From assembly GCA_963728995.1 (NCBI GenBank), contig CAVSMD010000003.1:917586-981585 (forward strand): a stretch of 64,000 nucleotides of DNA, in the 5' to 3' direction. This DNA is from FEN-1219 sp963728995 (GTDB lineage: Bacteria > Pseudomonadota > Gammaproteobacteria > Steroidobacterales > Rariloculaceae). Made by a program: the position numbers and the translations under genes. Under the pieces are notes generated by a model. The model did no database searches. It was not told the DNA's origin and worked only from the letters and a program-made list of their open reading frames with translations. Shown in pieces: positions 46,196 to 55,351 of the stretch (the stretch's first letter is position 1; every line of letters starts with the position of its first letter).

Positions 46196-47262
46196 ATGGA
46201 TGAAGAAACGGATGGCATCCGGACAAGCACGCTCACGATCACGCCGGAGCTCCTCGGGCTGATCTCCCAAATTGACGAGTTCAAAGGCGCCTGGACGTCG
46301 ATCGGGCGCGTCTCGCCCGATCGCCTGACCACGCTGCGCCGCGTCGCGGCCATTGAAAGCATCGGCTCCTCGACGCGTATCGAGGGCGCCAAGCTCTCCG
46401 ACAGAGAAGTCGGGGCCCTACTCGCCAGGATCGAGATCAAGGGGTTTGCCTCCCGGGACGAGGAGGAAGTCGCGGGCTACGCCGCCGTCATGGAAACGAT
46501 CTTCGCGAGTTGGAAGGACATCCCTCTCACGGAGAACCACGTCCGGCAGCTTCACCGCGACCTGCTGCAACACTCGGGCAAGGATGAGCGCCATCGCGGC
46601 GCGTACAAGACGCACACCAACCACGTCGAGGCGTTCGGGCCGGACGGCCAGAGCCTTGGGGTCGAGTTCGAAACGGCAACGCCGTTCGATACGCCGCGCC
46701 TGACGCAAGAGCTCATCGCGTGGACACAGCAGCGCCTCGAAGCTAACGATCTACACGCGCTGATCGTCATCGCGGCGTTCGTCGTGGTGTTTCTCGCAAT
46801 CCATCCGTTTCAGGATGGGAACGGGCGGCTCTCGCGCGTGCTGACGACGCTGCTGCTGCTGCGCGTGGGCTACGCGTATGTGCCTTACAGTTCTCTCGAG
46901 AGCATCATCGAGCAGAGCAAGGACGCCTATTACCTTGCGCTGCGCAGAACGCAGGTCACGATTTGGACGGAGACGCCCGACTGGCAGCCGTGGCTGCTTT
47001 TCTTTTTACGCTCGCTGCAACAGCAAAAGGCGGGGCTCGAGAAAAAGATCGAGCCGAGCGCCTGATCCTCGGCGATCTGCCGGAACTCTCAGTGCAGATT
47101 CTTGAGCTGTGCCGCGAGCGCGGGCGGATTACCGTCGCCGAGGCCGAGAAGGCAACGGGCGCGAACCGCAGCACGATCAAGGATCACTTGAAGGCACTGA
47201 CTCGGGCGGGCCATATCGCGCAGCACGGCGCGGGGCGCGGCGCGTGGTACGGCCTTGCGTGA
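46196..47262 (+). pseudogene. Fic family AMPylase-like protein (one frameshift at an A run)
   Basis: Reconstructed 355-residue class II Fic protein. An inhibitory-helix motif (S-x-x-x-E-G, in SSTRIEG) comes before the fold; the active site is HPFQDGNGRLSR, matching HxFx(D/E)GNGRxxR; a C-terminal winged helix reads RITVAEAEKATGANRSTIKD. The frame ends early at a TGA near 47065. Adding one A to the run at about 47042 restores EKKDRAERLILG and the C-terminal winged helix. Fic enzymes transfer AMP to target proteins. Start at 46196 after GGAGGG; an in-frame ATG at 46139 is an alternative. Confidence 0.8.
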
Positions 47263-47621
47263 AGGAGTAGCGCCCAGCCGGGCCGCGACGCGAATTGGGG
47301 TACGGTCAATGTCTCCGGTATAAGCTGTTACTTATGTAACCGGTATAGACCCGGCGGTATTGGTGGCCAGGGCCGGAATCGAACCAGCGACACGCGGATT
47401 TTCAGTTGGGTCGCCACGCGTAACGCGTTGATTCGGTTAGGTTTGCGCAGATTTGGTTAGAGCAGGGAAAACGATGCGGGATCAGCAGGTTGAGTTAGCT
47501 TGGTGAAGTGAGCGGCGCCTGGCACTGTACCTCCGTTGTACCTTCGTGGCCGCCGCTGGGAGCTGCTAAGCGATACGCCGAATTAGACCGCCAATCGTCG
47601 TAACGCTCGGCGTTGTTCCGA
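47263..47621. other. Intergenic region with tRNA fragment, no protein gene
   Basis: About 360 bases without a supportable coding gene. It contains the tRNA-Phe 3' fragment described separately. Beyond it the sequence resembles the non-coding strip usually found between a tRNA attachment site and an integrase gene, but no integrase follows. Confidence 0.4.
47361..47405 (-). other. 3' half of tRNA-Phe (GAA), probable att site
   Basis: Read on the minus strand, the last 45 nucleotides of a phenylalanine tRNA: anticodon loop CTGAAAA with GAA, anticodon stem 3' strand, T arm (stem GCTGG/CCGGC, loop TTCGATT) and acceptor 3' strand CCTGGCC, then ACCA. No 5' half is present. Such a 3' fragment is the classic product of integrative element insertion or excision at a tRNA gene, marking one end of an accessory region. 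Confidence 0.75.
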
Positions 47622-48233
47622 TCAACGCCGGCGTCTCCTCGCGCGGTAGTCCCGATTGAGCCGATTCAGGTCGAAGCCTTTCGGATCGAACACGCCGCCG
47701 ATCCATCGCACCATGTCTTCGTGCTGCTCGTGTTTCCGGTCGCCGAGGACCTCGAGAAATAGCTCATAGCCACCCGGGCCGCCAACATCCTCGGGTGGAC
47801 AGGCGTTTTCGCCGGCCAGACACACCGGGAGAGAGAGATCGTGCGCCTCTGCAAGTGGCGGCGGAGATTCGATCACGACCCGATGTCGCCATCCGTCGCC
47901 CATGTTGTAGCGATACTCGAACTCCCCGCGGGCGCCGAGCTCGGACATGACGGCGGCGACGGAGACGCGGCGCTCGTCCCGATAGTGATCGGTGTCGGTG
48001 TCCAGACCAACTTCGCGAATCCACCAATCCGGCGCGATAACGCCCTCGGCGGTCTCGAATTCGTGTGCGTGCGAGTCCGTCCACCCCATGACCCACTGCA
48101 GGTAGCCATGCAGACTGGCGAGCGTCCACTGATTGGAAACAAGCACACGACGCCAGACGAGCGGCACCACGTCCAGCAATTCGATACGCAGAGCTATGGG
48201 CTGTGGCCGGGGAGGAGTCGGCAAGTCGGGCAC
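47622..48233 (-). CDS. Plasmid pRiA4b ORF-3-like protein
   Basis: A 203-residue protein with the family signature IELLDVVPLVWRRVLVSNQWTL, WTDSHAHEFE, YRYNMGDGWRHRVVIE and CPPEDVGGPGGYELFL. The family is common on plasmids and genomic islands with unknown role. Fits the accessory region beginning at the tRNA fragment. Confidence 0.85.
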   Translation of the reverse strand: MPDLPTPPRPQPIALRIELLDVVPLVWRRVLVSNQWTLASLHGYLQWVMGWTDSHAHEFETAEGVIAPDWWIREVGLDTDTDHYRDERRVSVAAVMSELGARGEFEYRYNMGDGWRHRVVIESPPPLAEAHDLSLPVCLAGENACPPEDVGGPGGYELFLEVLGDRKHEQHEDMVRWIGGVFDPKGFDLNRLNRDYRARRRRR

Positions 48234-48295
48234 TCCAGTGCAACGGATGGAATGAAAGCACGATGGCGCGCTCTATGGCGAGCGCCGGGCGTCGC

Positions 48296-48745
48296 CTACT
48301 TCGAGTTCCGGCCTCGTCGCAACGTCACTTTGGCGAGTCCCCTGGATAGCCCAAATGTGTAGAGAAACGGTCGCGGTTGACTGGCGGCTATCGCCACCAT
48401 CTTCGGCGCGAGAGCGACGATGCGCGCAGCACACTGCGTCGCCGTTGCCTGACCCTGCGTGAACGTGAAGCAGGCCACGCCGTGTTCGATCAACGCTTGC
48501 TTTTCCAACGCGCGGTACCGAATCCGCTCGTCCCGCGTAAGGGCAAGGTAAGAGTGCTTGCCGCAATGGGAAAGCCACACGTCGTCGGGCGCGCCGAACG
48601 GGACCGTGACACCGACGCGATCGAAGGCGATGCCGGCCGCAGCCAGCTGCGCAACGAGGGCCTTCGAGAAGATGGATTCGTCGACGTAGAAGGTCGGCGC
48701 TGGCTCAGGCCGCGCGATCAAGCTCGCACCGAATGGCGTCTTCAA
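48296..48745 (-). CDS. PIN-like-domain toxin (VapC45 type)
   Basis: A 149-residue small protein with PIN-like features: early Asp in FYVDESIFSKALVAQL and DDVWLSHCGKHSYLALTRDE in the core. Overlaps the 3' end of the DUF433 gene by 41 bases. DUF433 plus a PIN-like protein corresponds to a VapBC45-type toxin-antitoxin arrangement; the toxin would be an RNase. No truncation seen. Confidence 0.65.
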   Translation of the reverse strand: MKTPFGASLIARPEPAPTFYVDESIFSKALVAQLAAAGIAFDRVGVTVPFGAPDDVWLSHCGKHSYLALTRDERIRYRALEKQALIEHGVACFTFTQGQATATQCAARIVALAPKMVAIAASQPRPFLYTFGLSRGLAKVTLRRGRNSK

Positions 48746-49403
48746 TGACCTCCACGGTGACGGCGAAATCGTTGGCCAGGTCCGTCATCGGCTCGCCGGC
48801 CTTGAAGCGGTCCGCGAGAACCGCCGTGGGAACCGCCCTGCCTCGCAGGGAGGGGCGCCCGAAGGCGATGGTGGGGTCGATCTGCACAGGCGTCTCGCGC
48901 GCCTGCGTTCCCGTTCGGGTGAAAGGAAAAAGGCGGATGGGCAAGCCCGCGGGATCGCGTTCGATTCGATGAAGGTGCGCCAGCAGCAGCTCCTTCATTT
49001 CGATCTGGCCCTCACGCGTCACATTGACGAGGGAACTCAGTTCCTCCACGAAGAGATTCACGCCGTCGGTCTGGAAGGAACGTTCTACCAATGGTCGCGC
49101 GGTATTCATCTTCGCCTGCATGAACGCCAGGGCTTCGCGAACCTTGGGTAGCGGAATGTCGTGCCTGCGGCGTATGGCCGCGAGAACGTGCGCCTCCACG
49201 AGGTTCAGGAACGACAGGCCCTCGCCCTTGCGGCCGTCAAGCTCGATGAGCGGCCGGAACCGCCGGGTCTTTCCTTTGACCTTGTAGTCTTGCCCGATAC
49301 ACCAGGAGCGCAGCGTGCTCACCGGCATGTTGAGGTAGTGCGCGGCCTCGATGAACGGGTATGCGGGCGTCCGTCGCAGTCGATCAAGCTGTTGTCTTCC
49401 CAT
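48705..49403 (-). CDS. DUF433 protein, antitoxin of the PIN-like toxin
   Basis: A 232-residue protein with an N-terminal helix-turn-helix-like part (PVSTLRSWCIGQDYKV) and a C-terminal DUF433 domain (DPTIAFGRPSLRGRAVPTAV, FKAGEPMTDLANDFAVTVE). This matches VapB45-like antitoxins. Encoded before and overlapping its toxin. Probably autoregulated through the N-terminal HTH, though no clear operator was found. Confidence 0.7.
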   Translation of the reverse strand: MGRQQLDRLRRTPAYPFIEAAHYLNMPVSTLRSWCIGQDYKVKGKTRRFRPLIELDGRKGEGLSFLNLVEAHVLAAIRRRHDIPLPKVREALAFMQAKMNTARPLVERSFQTDGVNLFVEELSSLVNVTREGQIEMKELLLAHLHRIERDPAGLPIRLFPFTRTGTQARETPVQIDPTIAFGRPSLRGRAVPTAVLADRFKAGEPMTDLANDFAVTVEVIEDAIRCELDRAA

Positions 49404-49526
49404 GGGGCACCTCCGCGCTGCAGATCATCGCACACGGCACGCCTTGGCGGCACGGTCGCTGCGTCCTGCATCGTCTCGTGCTCCCATTTCTTGCAGTGTT
49501 GGATACGGCTGCCACCGAAACTCCTT

Positions 49527-49741
49527 CTACAATGGCAGCGTCGGCCCTTGCAGTGTCATCGGGTACTCGTTCAACAGCTTGGTCGCTGCTTCGCCGATGA
49601 CGAACAAGTTCAAGATCACGCCTGCTGCGTGCGCGTATCGGCCATGAACTGCGCCTTCGTCATCGCCTCGACGTACGACCGCGCGAGTCGTGCGGCGTTG
49701 GCGATGTGCGCTAGATAATCTCCAAGACGGCTGGTCGTCAC
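49527..49741 (-). pseudogene. HEPN toxin (DUF86-like) gene, frameshifted and truncated, copy 1
   Basis: Starts with a GTG overlapping the MNT stop (GTGA), reads TTSRLGDYLAHIANAARLAR then YVEAMTKAQFMADTRTQQ, and hits a stop. One missing base here (compared with the second copy) shifts the frame; VILNLFVIGEAATKLLNEYP continues in the other frame and then ends, with the RNase-active R-x4-6-H region absent. The toxin is dead twice over. Confidence 0.7.
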
Positions 49742-50037
49742 AACGCTCGGGCGTGTACGAGCACTTCGGTGCGAACGCGTACTGGCAGGTCGCCCGGCAC
49801 CCGAACGTCCACATGCACTCCAAGGAGTTCTTCGAGCTCTTCTTGTAGGCCGCCAAGATCGAAGAGCGTCGTCTGGGGCAATGGGTCGACCAGGAGATCG
49901 AGATCGCTGCCCTCGCGATCTTCCTGCCGGGCCACCGAGCCGAAGACTCGTGGATTGGTGGCGCGGTGGCGTCGCACCGCGTCACGGATGGCTTCCCGAT
50001 GCTGCTGAAGTAGTTTGCTCGGCGTCATATCGTTCAT
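49738..50037 (-). CDS. MNT-domain nucleotidyltransferase antitoxin, copy 1
   Basis: A 99-residue minimal nucleotidyltransferase with the motif FGSVARQEDREGSDLDLLVD, containing GSxAR and the catalytic Asp pair D-x-D. It overlaps the HEPN start. In MNT/HEPN systems this protein AMPylates and silences the HEPN RNase. It differs from the second copy near 63.5 kb at only five residues. With its HEPN partner broken, it may be an orphan. Confidence 0.8.
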   Translation of the reverse strand: MNDMTPSKLLQQHREAIRDAVRRHRATNPRVFGSVARQEDREGSDLDLLVDPLPQTTLFDLGGLQEELEELLGVHVDVRVPGDLPVRVRTEVLVHARAL

Positions 50038-50064
50038 TATAGGGGCGCCAGGGCTACCTCGGGA

Positions 50065-50284
50065 GGATAGGAATTTTGAAGCATCCCTTCTGCGTCGGCC
50101 GCGGTGCGCGTAACAGCCATTCTGTCAAAGCCGTCGACGGATCGCGACGGCCACCGGCCTCACGGCTGTACTTGGAGCGCAGTTTCAATGCCTCCACGGC
50201 GTCGATCGGGGTCTGCAGCCTCAGCGCGCACAGGATCGCCCGTCGCTCGCGCAAGAACACGCAAGCCCTCGACGCTCAGCCGAA
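50065..50284 (-). repeat. 3' non-coding end of IS91-family element, copy A
   Basis: Runs from the terminal motif GGATAGGAATTTTGA (50065-50079) to the transposase stop. About 150 bases starting at that motif are almost identical to 62824-62978. The third copy of the terminus (63698-63917) is diverged but alignable (shared TCAAAGCCG, CGCGAC, GGCCTCAC). By analogy with IS91 this is the replication-origin end (oriIS). Confidence 0.6.
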
Positions 50285-50413
50285 TCAAAACAGCGTCGCC
50301 TGCGGCGGCGCCCGCGCCCCAAGCGGCGCGACCACCGACGCCCCCTCCTCCCCCCGCTCCCGCCGGTGCGCAAGTTGGAGTAGGGATGCCCATCGCTGGA
50401 CACCCCCTCCACA

Positions 50414-50446
50414 GATCCGGACGAGCGGAGTTACCGCATCCGGCTC
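50414..50446 (-). ncRNA. Group II intron domain V
   Basis: A 33-nucleotide hairpin, on the minus strand GAGCCGGAT...GGATC, with the catalytic AGC triad near its 5' side, a GTAA-type tetraloop area and a bulge. It overlaps the stop codon of the intron ORF, as common in this class. Confidence 0.8.
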
Positions 50447-51929
50447 CCACCTCGGGTAATGACGCCGAAGCGCACGAGCGGATAGGGATGACAGATGTGC
50501 ACGGACGGAAGGTAGCGGGCGATGAGGCGATACATCCGCGACCAAGGCAAGTGATTGCCCTGACTACGACGACGCAACACCGACCACCACACACGACCGA
50601 CCGCGTGACGGAAGGCGCCGAGTGCCGGACCGTTCATCGGTACGCCGTAGTAGCGTGCGTGACCGGTCACGACCGAACGCAAGTAGGCGCCCATTTGCGG
50701 GATGGGTTCATGCAGACGACGCTTAAGCTCAGTCTTCACCGCGCGCAGCTTCGCTTGCCACCTCGCTCGCATCGTTTGCCGTAGCACCGTGAACCAACCC
50801 TTGCGCGTTTTCCCGCAACTGTGCGTGAAACCGAGGAAGTTGAAGGTTTCGGGCGCTCCCCTAGCGCCGCGGTCGTGTCGATTCTGGCACGCGAAGCGCC
50901 CGAACTCGATGAGCCGCGTCTTTTCAGGGTGCAGTTCCAACCCGAAGCGCGCGAAGCGTTCGCGCAACTCCGTCAAGAACCGCTCGGCCTCGACTCGATG
51001 CTGGAACCCAACGACGAAGTCATCGGCGAAGCGCACGACAGTGACGTCGCCGCGCGCTTGCTTCTCCTCCATCGCTGGACCCAGAGGTCGAACACATAGT
51101 GCAGGTAGAGGTTGGCCAGCAGCGGACTGATGCTCCCGCCCTGTACGGTACCCACCTCGCTGTGTATTCGCTTCCCATCCTCCAGCACACCCGCGGCCAG
51201 CCATTTCTGGATCAGCCGCACGATGCGCCGGTCCGCGACACGGTGCTCGATAAACTGCACGAGCCACGCGTGCTTCAACGTATCGAAGAAGCTGCGCAGG
51301 TCCGCATCGAGCACCCAGTTCACCTTCTTCGTCGTGATCCCAACGGCGAGCGCATCCAACGCTTGATGCGGGCTGCGCCCGGGCCTGAACCCGTACGAGA
51401 AGCCGAGGAAGTCCTCTTCGTAGATCGCGTTCAGCACCTCGACGACGGCGCGCTGGACGATTTTGTCCTCCAGCACCGGCACGCCCAGTGGGCGTTGCCG
51501 ACCGTCGCTCTTGGGGATGAACACCCTACGCACAGGTCTAGCTCGGTACGCGCCCCGCTTGAGCCGCGCCGCAAGATCTTGGAGATTGCCCTCCAGCCCC
51601 TCGCGGTAGTGGCTCCACGTCTCTCCATCGACCCCCGCCGCCGCAGCTCGCTTCAACGCGAAGAACGCGGCACGCAGGCGCTCAATGTCATAGACATGGT
51701 GCAGTAGCGCAGTGAACCGTTGTTTCCCATCTCCTCTTGCTGCTTGACGTACCCGCTCGAGCGCGCTTTGCGCACCGGCCCGGCTCTGTGTCCGGAGTGC
51801 GTTGCGCTCTGGCGAGTTCCCCTTGGTCCGGCCCCTTCCCTCCACCACCTCCGCTGCCGATCCCTCGGCGTTGTTCGGCGGCTTCGTCGGTACTATGGGC
51901 CGGTCCGACTTCCCACTCCCGTTCGTCAT
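50431..51929 (-). pseudogene. Group II intron reverse transcriptase/maturase (one frameshift)
   Basis: Reconstructed about 500-residue LtrA-like protein: MTNGSGKSDRPIVPTKPP start, RT motifs RPVRRVFIPKSDGRQRPLGV, GFRPGRSPHQALDAL, QGGSISPLLANLYLHYVFD and the active site VVRFADDFVVG (FADD instead of YADD), then the X/maturase domain (GWFTVLRQTMRAR). No HNH endonuclease is visible. A single-base shift near 51066, before the FADD motif, separates the two halves, so the intron is non-mobile unless this is a sequence error. Confidence 0.85.
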
Positions 51930-53038
51930 CGGCGTGCGTCTTACGACTTCCCGATGCGGTCTGCATACCTTGCGATCGCAGACGAAAGTGGGATCTCCCG
52001 GTTCCCGCGCGAGGTGCGTCCGTACATGCTCGGGGTCTTTGACCACGCGGGACCCTGCGATATCTCGCCTTCGCGATATCGCCGGTTTCGCCTTCCGCTA
52101 GGATTCACGGCGTCGGCGTCCCGGAGTAACCCGCCTCTCGGCGGGGGATCTATTTCGCGGCTCAATACCCGACCTATACGTACCCCTGTCAACGCTTCAC
52201 CCACGTCCTTACGAACGTCGATGCATGACTCGGGGCCAGCGTGGCTGGCTAGGCCTTCACTGTATGACTCTTCCATTCACAACACCCTCGCCGGTTTAAC
52301 CGGCGCACGGATCCGCTCGATCAGCTCCGGCTCCTCGATGCTGGCGATCACCTTCACGCGCCCGCCGCAGCCCGCGCACAGCTCGATCTCGATCCCGAAT
52401 ACGCGCTTTAGGCGCCTCGCCCAGTTCATGCGCACGTCTTTGGGCACCGACGCCAGCAGCGCCGCGGCGGGCCGGCGCCCGCCCACCCCTTTCCCTGCCG
52501 GCGTGATCGCCGCGCGCAGCGCCGCGTGCGCCGCGAACACTCCGTGCAAACGGGTCAGGTGGACCCGCGGCGGCGGCACCAGAGCCGCCAACCGCGCGAT
52601 GAAGTCCAGCGGCTCCAGCACAATGTGCGTCGTTCCATCTCGATACGGGGTCTTCAGCCGGTACCGGACCTGCCCCTGCGCCGTGAGATCGAGCCGCTCC
52701 ACCGACACCGGCGGGCGGCTCACATACCGGGTGAGTCTCTCGAGCTTCCCTCGCTGCTCGGCTTCAACTCCAATCCCCGCATGCAGCGAGAACCCCGCGT
52801 ACTGCGCGACGCCTTGCCTTGGCTCCTCCTCGCGCCCCGGCACCGTCTGCAGCGAAAACACCTTCTGCCCCGCCCGCGGACCCACCGCTACTCGATACGT
52901 GATCGAGTGGCCGATCAGATCATCGAGCGGACCGCCGGCGGCGGGGCAGCGCACAGGGAGCACACGGGGCCGGCGGTCGAGCCGTTGAGATTTCGTTGGG
53001 CGGCAGACCGTTAACGGTCTTGTTGACGCAGTACGTGG

Positions 53039-53788
53039 TTAGCGTACGAATCGATCGAGCCAGGGCTGAAGCTCTTCGGCCCACGCCTTGAACCCGGGCT
53101 CGTGTATCCCGGCGTTTGGAGGACCTGGGATGGTCCACATCTCCTGGTTGTGGGAGCCATCGGGCAGGAAAAAGCGGTCGCCGAAATTGGCGTAGAAGAC
53201 GGTGCTGTCATCGGCGAGCCTCCTGTATGCCACGGCGTTCGCATCCGCGACCGTGCGCCACTCCTCTCGACGCAACCGACCCCGCGGAAAAGGCGGCAAG
53301 ATCAGAATCTTCGCCTGGGGCTGTCGCGCGCGGATTTCCGCGATGAGGCGTCCGTAGCCGGCGACGAACTCCGCTTGGCCGTCGCCGATCAGTTGGTCTC
53401 CAATGTTGCCGATCAGCTGGCCCCCGCTACTAGTGATGCCGACAGCGTGCAGCACGACGAGCTTCGCCTCATAGCCGTCCAGTTCGCCGTTCTGCATGCG
53501 CCACAACAAGCTCTCGAAATGTGTGCCCTGCGAGCCGAAATTCGCAGCCTTGAGCGATCCGAAGGCCTGATCCCACTCCCGCTTGCCGCGGTTCACGCCA
53601 CCCAAGGGGGTGTCCGGCCACGACCACATCGCGGTGTCCGTCGTGCCGAAGAAGACAAGATCGATGTTTCCTGCACGCGCTCTGTCGATAAACAAGTCGT
53701 GATGCCTGCCCTCGAGTGCGGTGAGCAGATTCTTGGGAGCGCCAGACGCGGCTGGCGCGCGACAATTAGAACTGCCGGGTAGTGACAA
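53039..53788 (-). pseudogene. SGNH/GDSL hydrolase-like gene, catalytic residues lost, 5' end cut by IS21
   Basis: The body aligns with GDSL lipases/acetylhydrolases (RHHDLFIDRARAGNIDLVFF, WRMQNGELDGYEAKLVVLHA, ADDSTVFYANFGDRFFLPDG). The nucleophile block GDS-I-T is here GTTDTAMW, and the oxyanion Asn motif is lost (VGIT instead of GTNN). The gene begins without a signal peptide where the IS21 end lies. Could be a pseudoenzyme or decaying gene. Confidence 0.6.
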
Positions 53789-53854
53789 TTAGATTTGCCG
53801 GTTTGGGTGCCTTGTTCTCGGTCTTGTTTACGCTGGCTCCAAGAGGAGTACAGC

Positions 53855-55351
53855 GTGGTAACAGACGAGCAAGTGAGGCTACTGATGTCTTTGTTAAAGC
53901 AAGGTATTGGCCAAGTGGCGGCGGCGGCGAAGGCGGGGATGAGCGAGCGGACGGCGCGCAAATACGCGCGTTCGGGGAGCGCGCCCTCGGCAGCGAGGGT
54001 GGCGCACACGTGGCGGACGCGGCCGGACCCGTTTGCCGAGGTGTGGCCGGAGGTGGAGACGTGGCTGCGCCAGGACGGAGGTCTGTGGGCGAAGACGGTG
54101 TGGCGGGAACTGAACGAGCGGTATCCGGGCCGGTTCCAAGCGGGCCAGCTACGCACACTGCAGCGGCGGTTCAACGCCTGGCGGGCGCAGTCGGGGCCTG
54201 AGCGGGAAGTGTTCTTCCCGCAGGTGCACGTGCCCGGGGAGCAGGCGCAGTCGGACTTCACGGACATGCGGGCGCTGGGCATTGGGATCGAGGGGCAGCC
54301 GTTCCCGCACCTGCTGTACCACTTCGTGCTGACGTACTCGAACTGGGAAGCGGTCTCGATTTGCCCGAGCGAGAGCTTCGAGTCGCTGAGCAGCGGGCTG
54401 CAGGCGGCGCTGTGGCGCCTGGGCGGCGTGCCGCAGGAACATCGGACCGACAACTTATCGGCCGCGACGCACGAGCTCGTTGACAGCCGCGGACGTGACT
54501 TCACGGTGCGTTACCGGGAGCTGATCGATCACTACGGTTTACGGGCGTCGCGCAACTTCCCGGGCAATGCCCACGAGAACGGCGACGTGGAGTCGTCCAA
54601 CGGTGGGCTGAAGTCGGCGATCGACCAGCGGCTGCGGTTGCGGGGTTCGCGGGACTTCGCCTCGCGCGAAGCTTACGAAGGGTTCCTCGAGGTGTGCGTC
54701 GGGGCGCGCAATGCACTGCGCAGCGCGCGGCTCGAAGAGGAACGTGCGCAGCTGCGTGCGCTGCCCGCGCGAGCGTTACCGGCCTATCGGGAGCTGTATG
54801 CGACGGTGTCCCGAGCGAGTGCGATCCGGGTGATGAACCGCGCTTACTCGGTCTCTTCGCGCCTGATCGGCCAGCGCATCCGGGTGCGGGTGCACGCCGA
54901 TCTGCTCGAGCTCGACTACCGCGGCGAACGGGTCGCCGTCATGGAGCGGCTGGTCGGGCAGGCGACGCGCCGCATCGACTATCGGCACGTGATCCACTCG
55001 CTGGTGAAGAAGCCGGGGGCGTTCCGTCGCTACGCGTTCCGGGAGGATCTGTTCCCGCGGCTCGAGTTCCGCCGCGCCTATGACGCGCTGCTCGCCGAGG
55101 ATAACGCCCACGCGGATCTGAACTACGTGCGGATCCTGCATCTGGCGGCATGCGATGGCGAGGAGACGGTGCGGGCGGTGCTCGCGCAGTTGCTTGCGGG
55201 CGCGAGCGTGCCGACCTACGAAGCGGTGCGCGCCCTCGTGCGCGGCCCACGGACCCCGAGCGCCGTGCCGTATCTCGAGGTGGGTGAGCCGGATCTTCAA
55301 GTCTACGACCGGCTACTCGGCGCGAACGTGGCCGAGGCGGTGTGCGCATGA
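53855..55351 (+). CDS. istA: IS21-family transposase IstA
   Basis: A 498-residue DDE transposase. N-terminal HTH (VAAAAKAGMSERTARKYARSG), and catalytic acidic residues in QSDFTDMR, HRTDNLSAA and HENGDVESSNGGLK. GTG start at 53855 after AGAGGAG. Its TGA overlaps the istB ATG. Intact. Confidence 0.9.
   Translation: MVTDEQVRLLMSLLKQGIGQVAAAAKAGMSERTARKYARSGSAPSAARVAHTWRTRPDPFAEVWPEVETWLRQDGGLWAKTVWRELNERYPGRFQAGQLRTLQRRFNAWRAQSGPEREVFFPQVHVPGEQAQSDFTDMRALGIGIEGQPFPHLLYHFVLTYSNWEAVSICPSESFESLSSGLQAALWRLGGVPQEHRTDNLSAATHELVDSRGRDFTVRYRELIDHYGLRASRNFPGNAHENGDVESSNGGLKSAIDQRLRLRGSRDFASREAYEGFLEVCVGARNALRSARLEEERAQLRALPARALPAYRELYATVSRASAIRVMNRAYSVSSRLIGQRIRVRVHADLLELDYRGERVAVMERLVGQATRRIDYRHVIHSLVKKPGAFRRYAFREDLFPRLEFRRAYDALLAEDNAHADLNYVRILHLAACDGEETVRAVLAQLLAGASVPTYEAVRALVRGPRTPSAVPYLEVGEPDLQVYDRLLGANVAEAVCA

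Larger units (their letters stand above)
50374..52308 (-). mobile_element. Group II intron inserted in the IS91 transposase gene
   Basis: On the minus strand it begins GTGCGCCGG, the GTGYG consensus, and ends after a domain VI-like hairpin with ...CTACTCCAAC. Domain V is seen at 50414-50446. Deleting 50374-52308 rejoins the transposase in frame, which fixes both ends. Length 1935 bases, typical of compact ORF-bearing introns. It is in the same orientation as its host gene, as required for splicing. Confidence 0.85.
50285..52963 (-). pseudogene. IS91-family transposase, 5'-truncated, split by a group II intron
   Basis: The exons are 52963-52309 and 50373-50285. The first gives FSLQTVPG, YRLKTPYRDGTTHIVLEPLD, VFAAHAALRAAITPAG and the Cys cluster CAGCGGRVKVIASIEEPE; joining exactly across the intron restores ELIERILAHRRERGEE and the tail APLGARAPPQATLF. 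The N-terminal half with the catalytic Tyr residues is missing upstream, replaced by other DNA at about 52.96 kb, so this is a dead transposase. Confidence 0.75.

Noticed and set aside
47361..47405. A complete tRNA-Phe gene
   Set aside because: Only the 3' half can be folded; the sequence to the right does not form the D arm or acceptor 5' strand.
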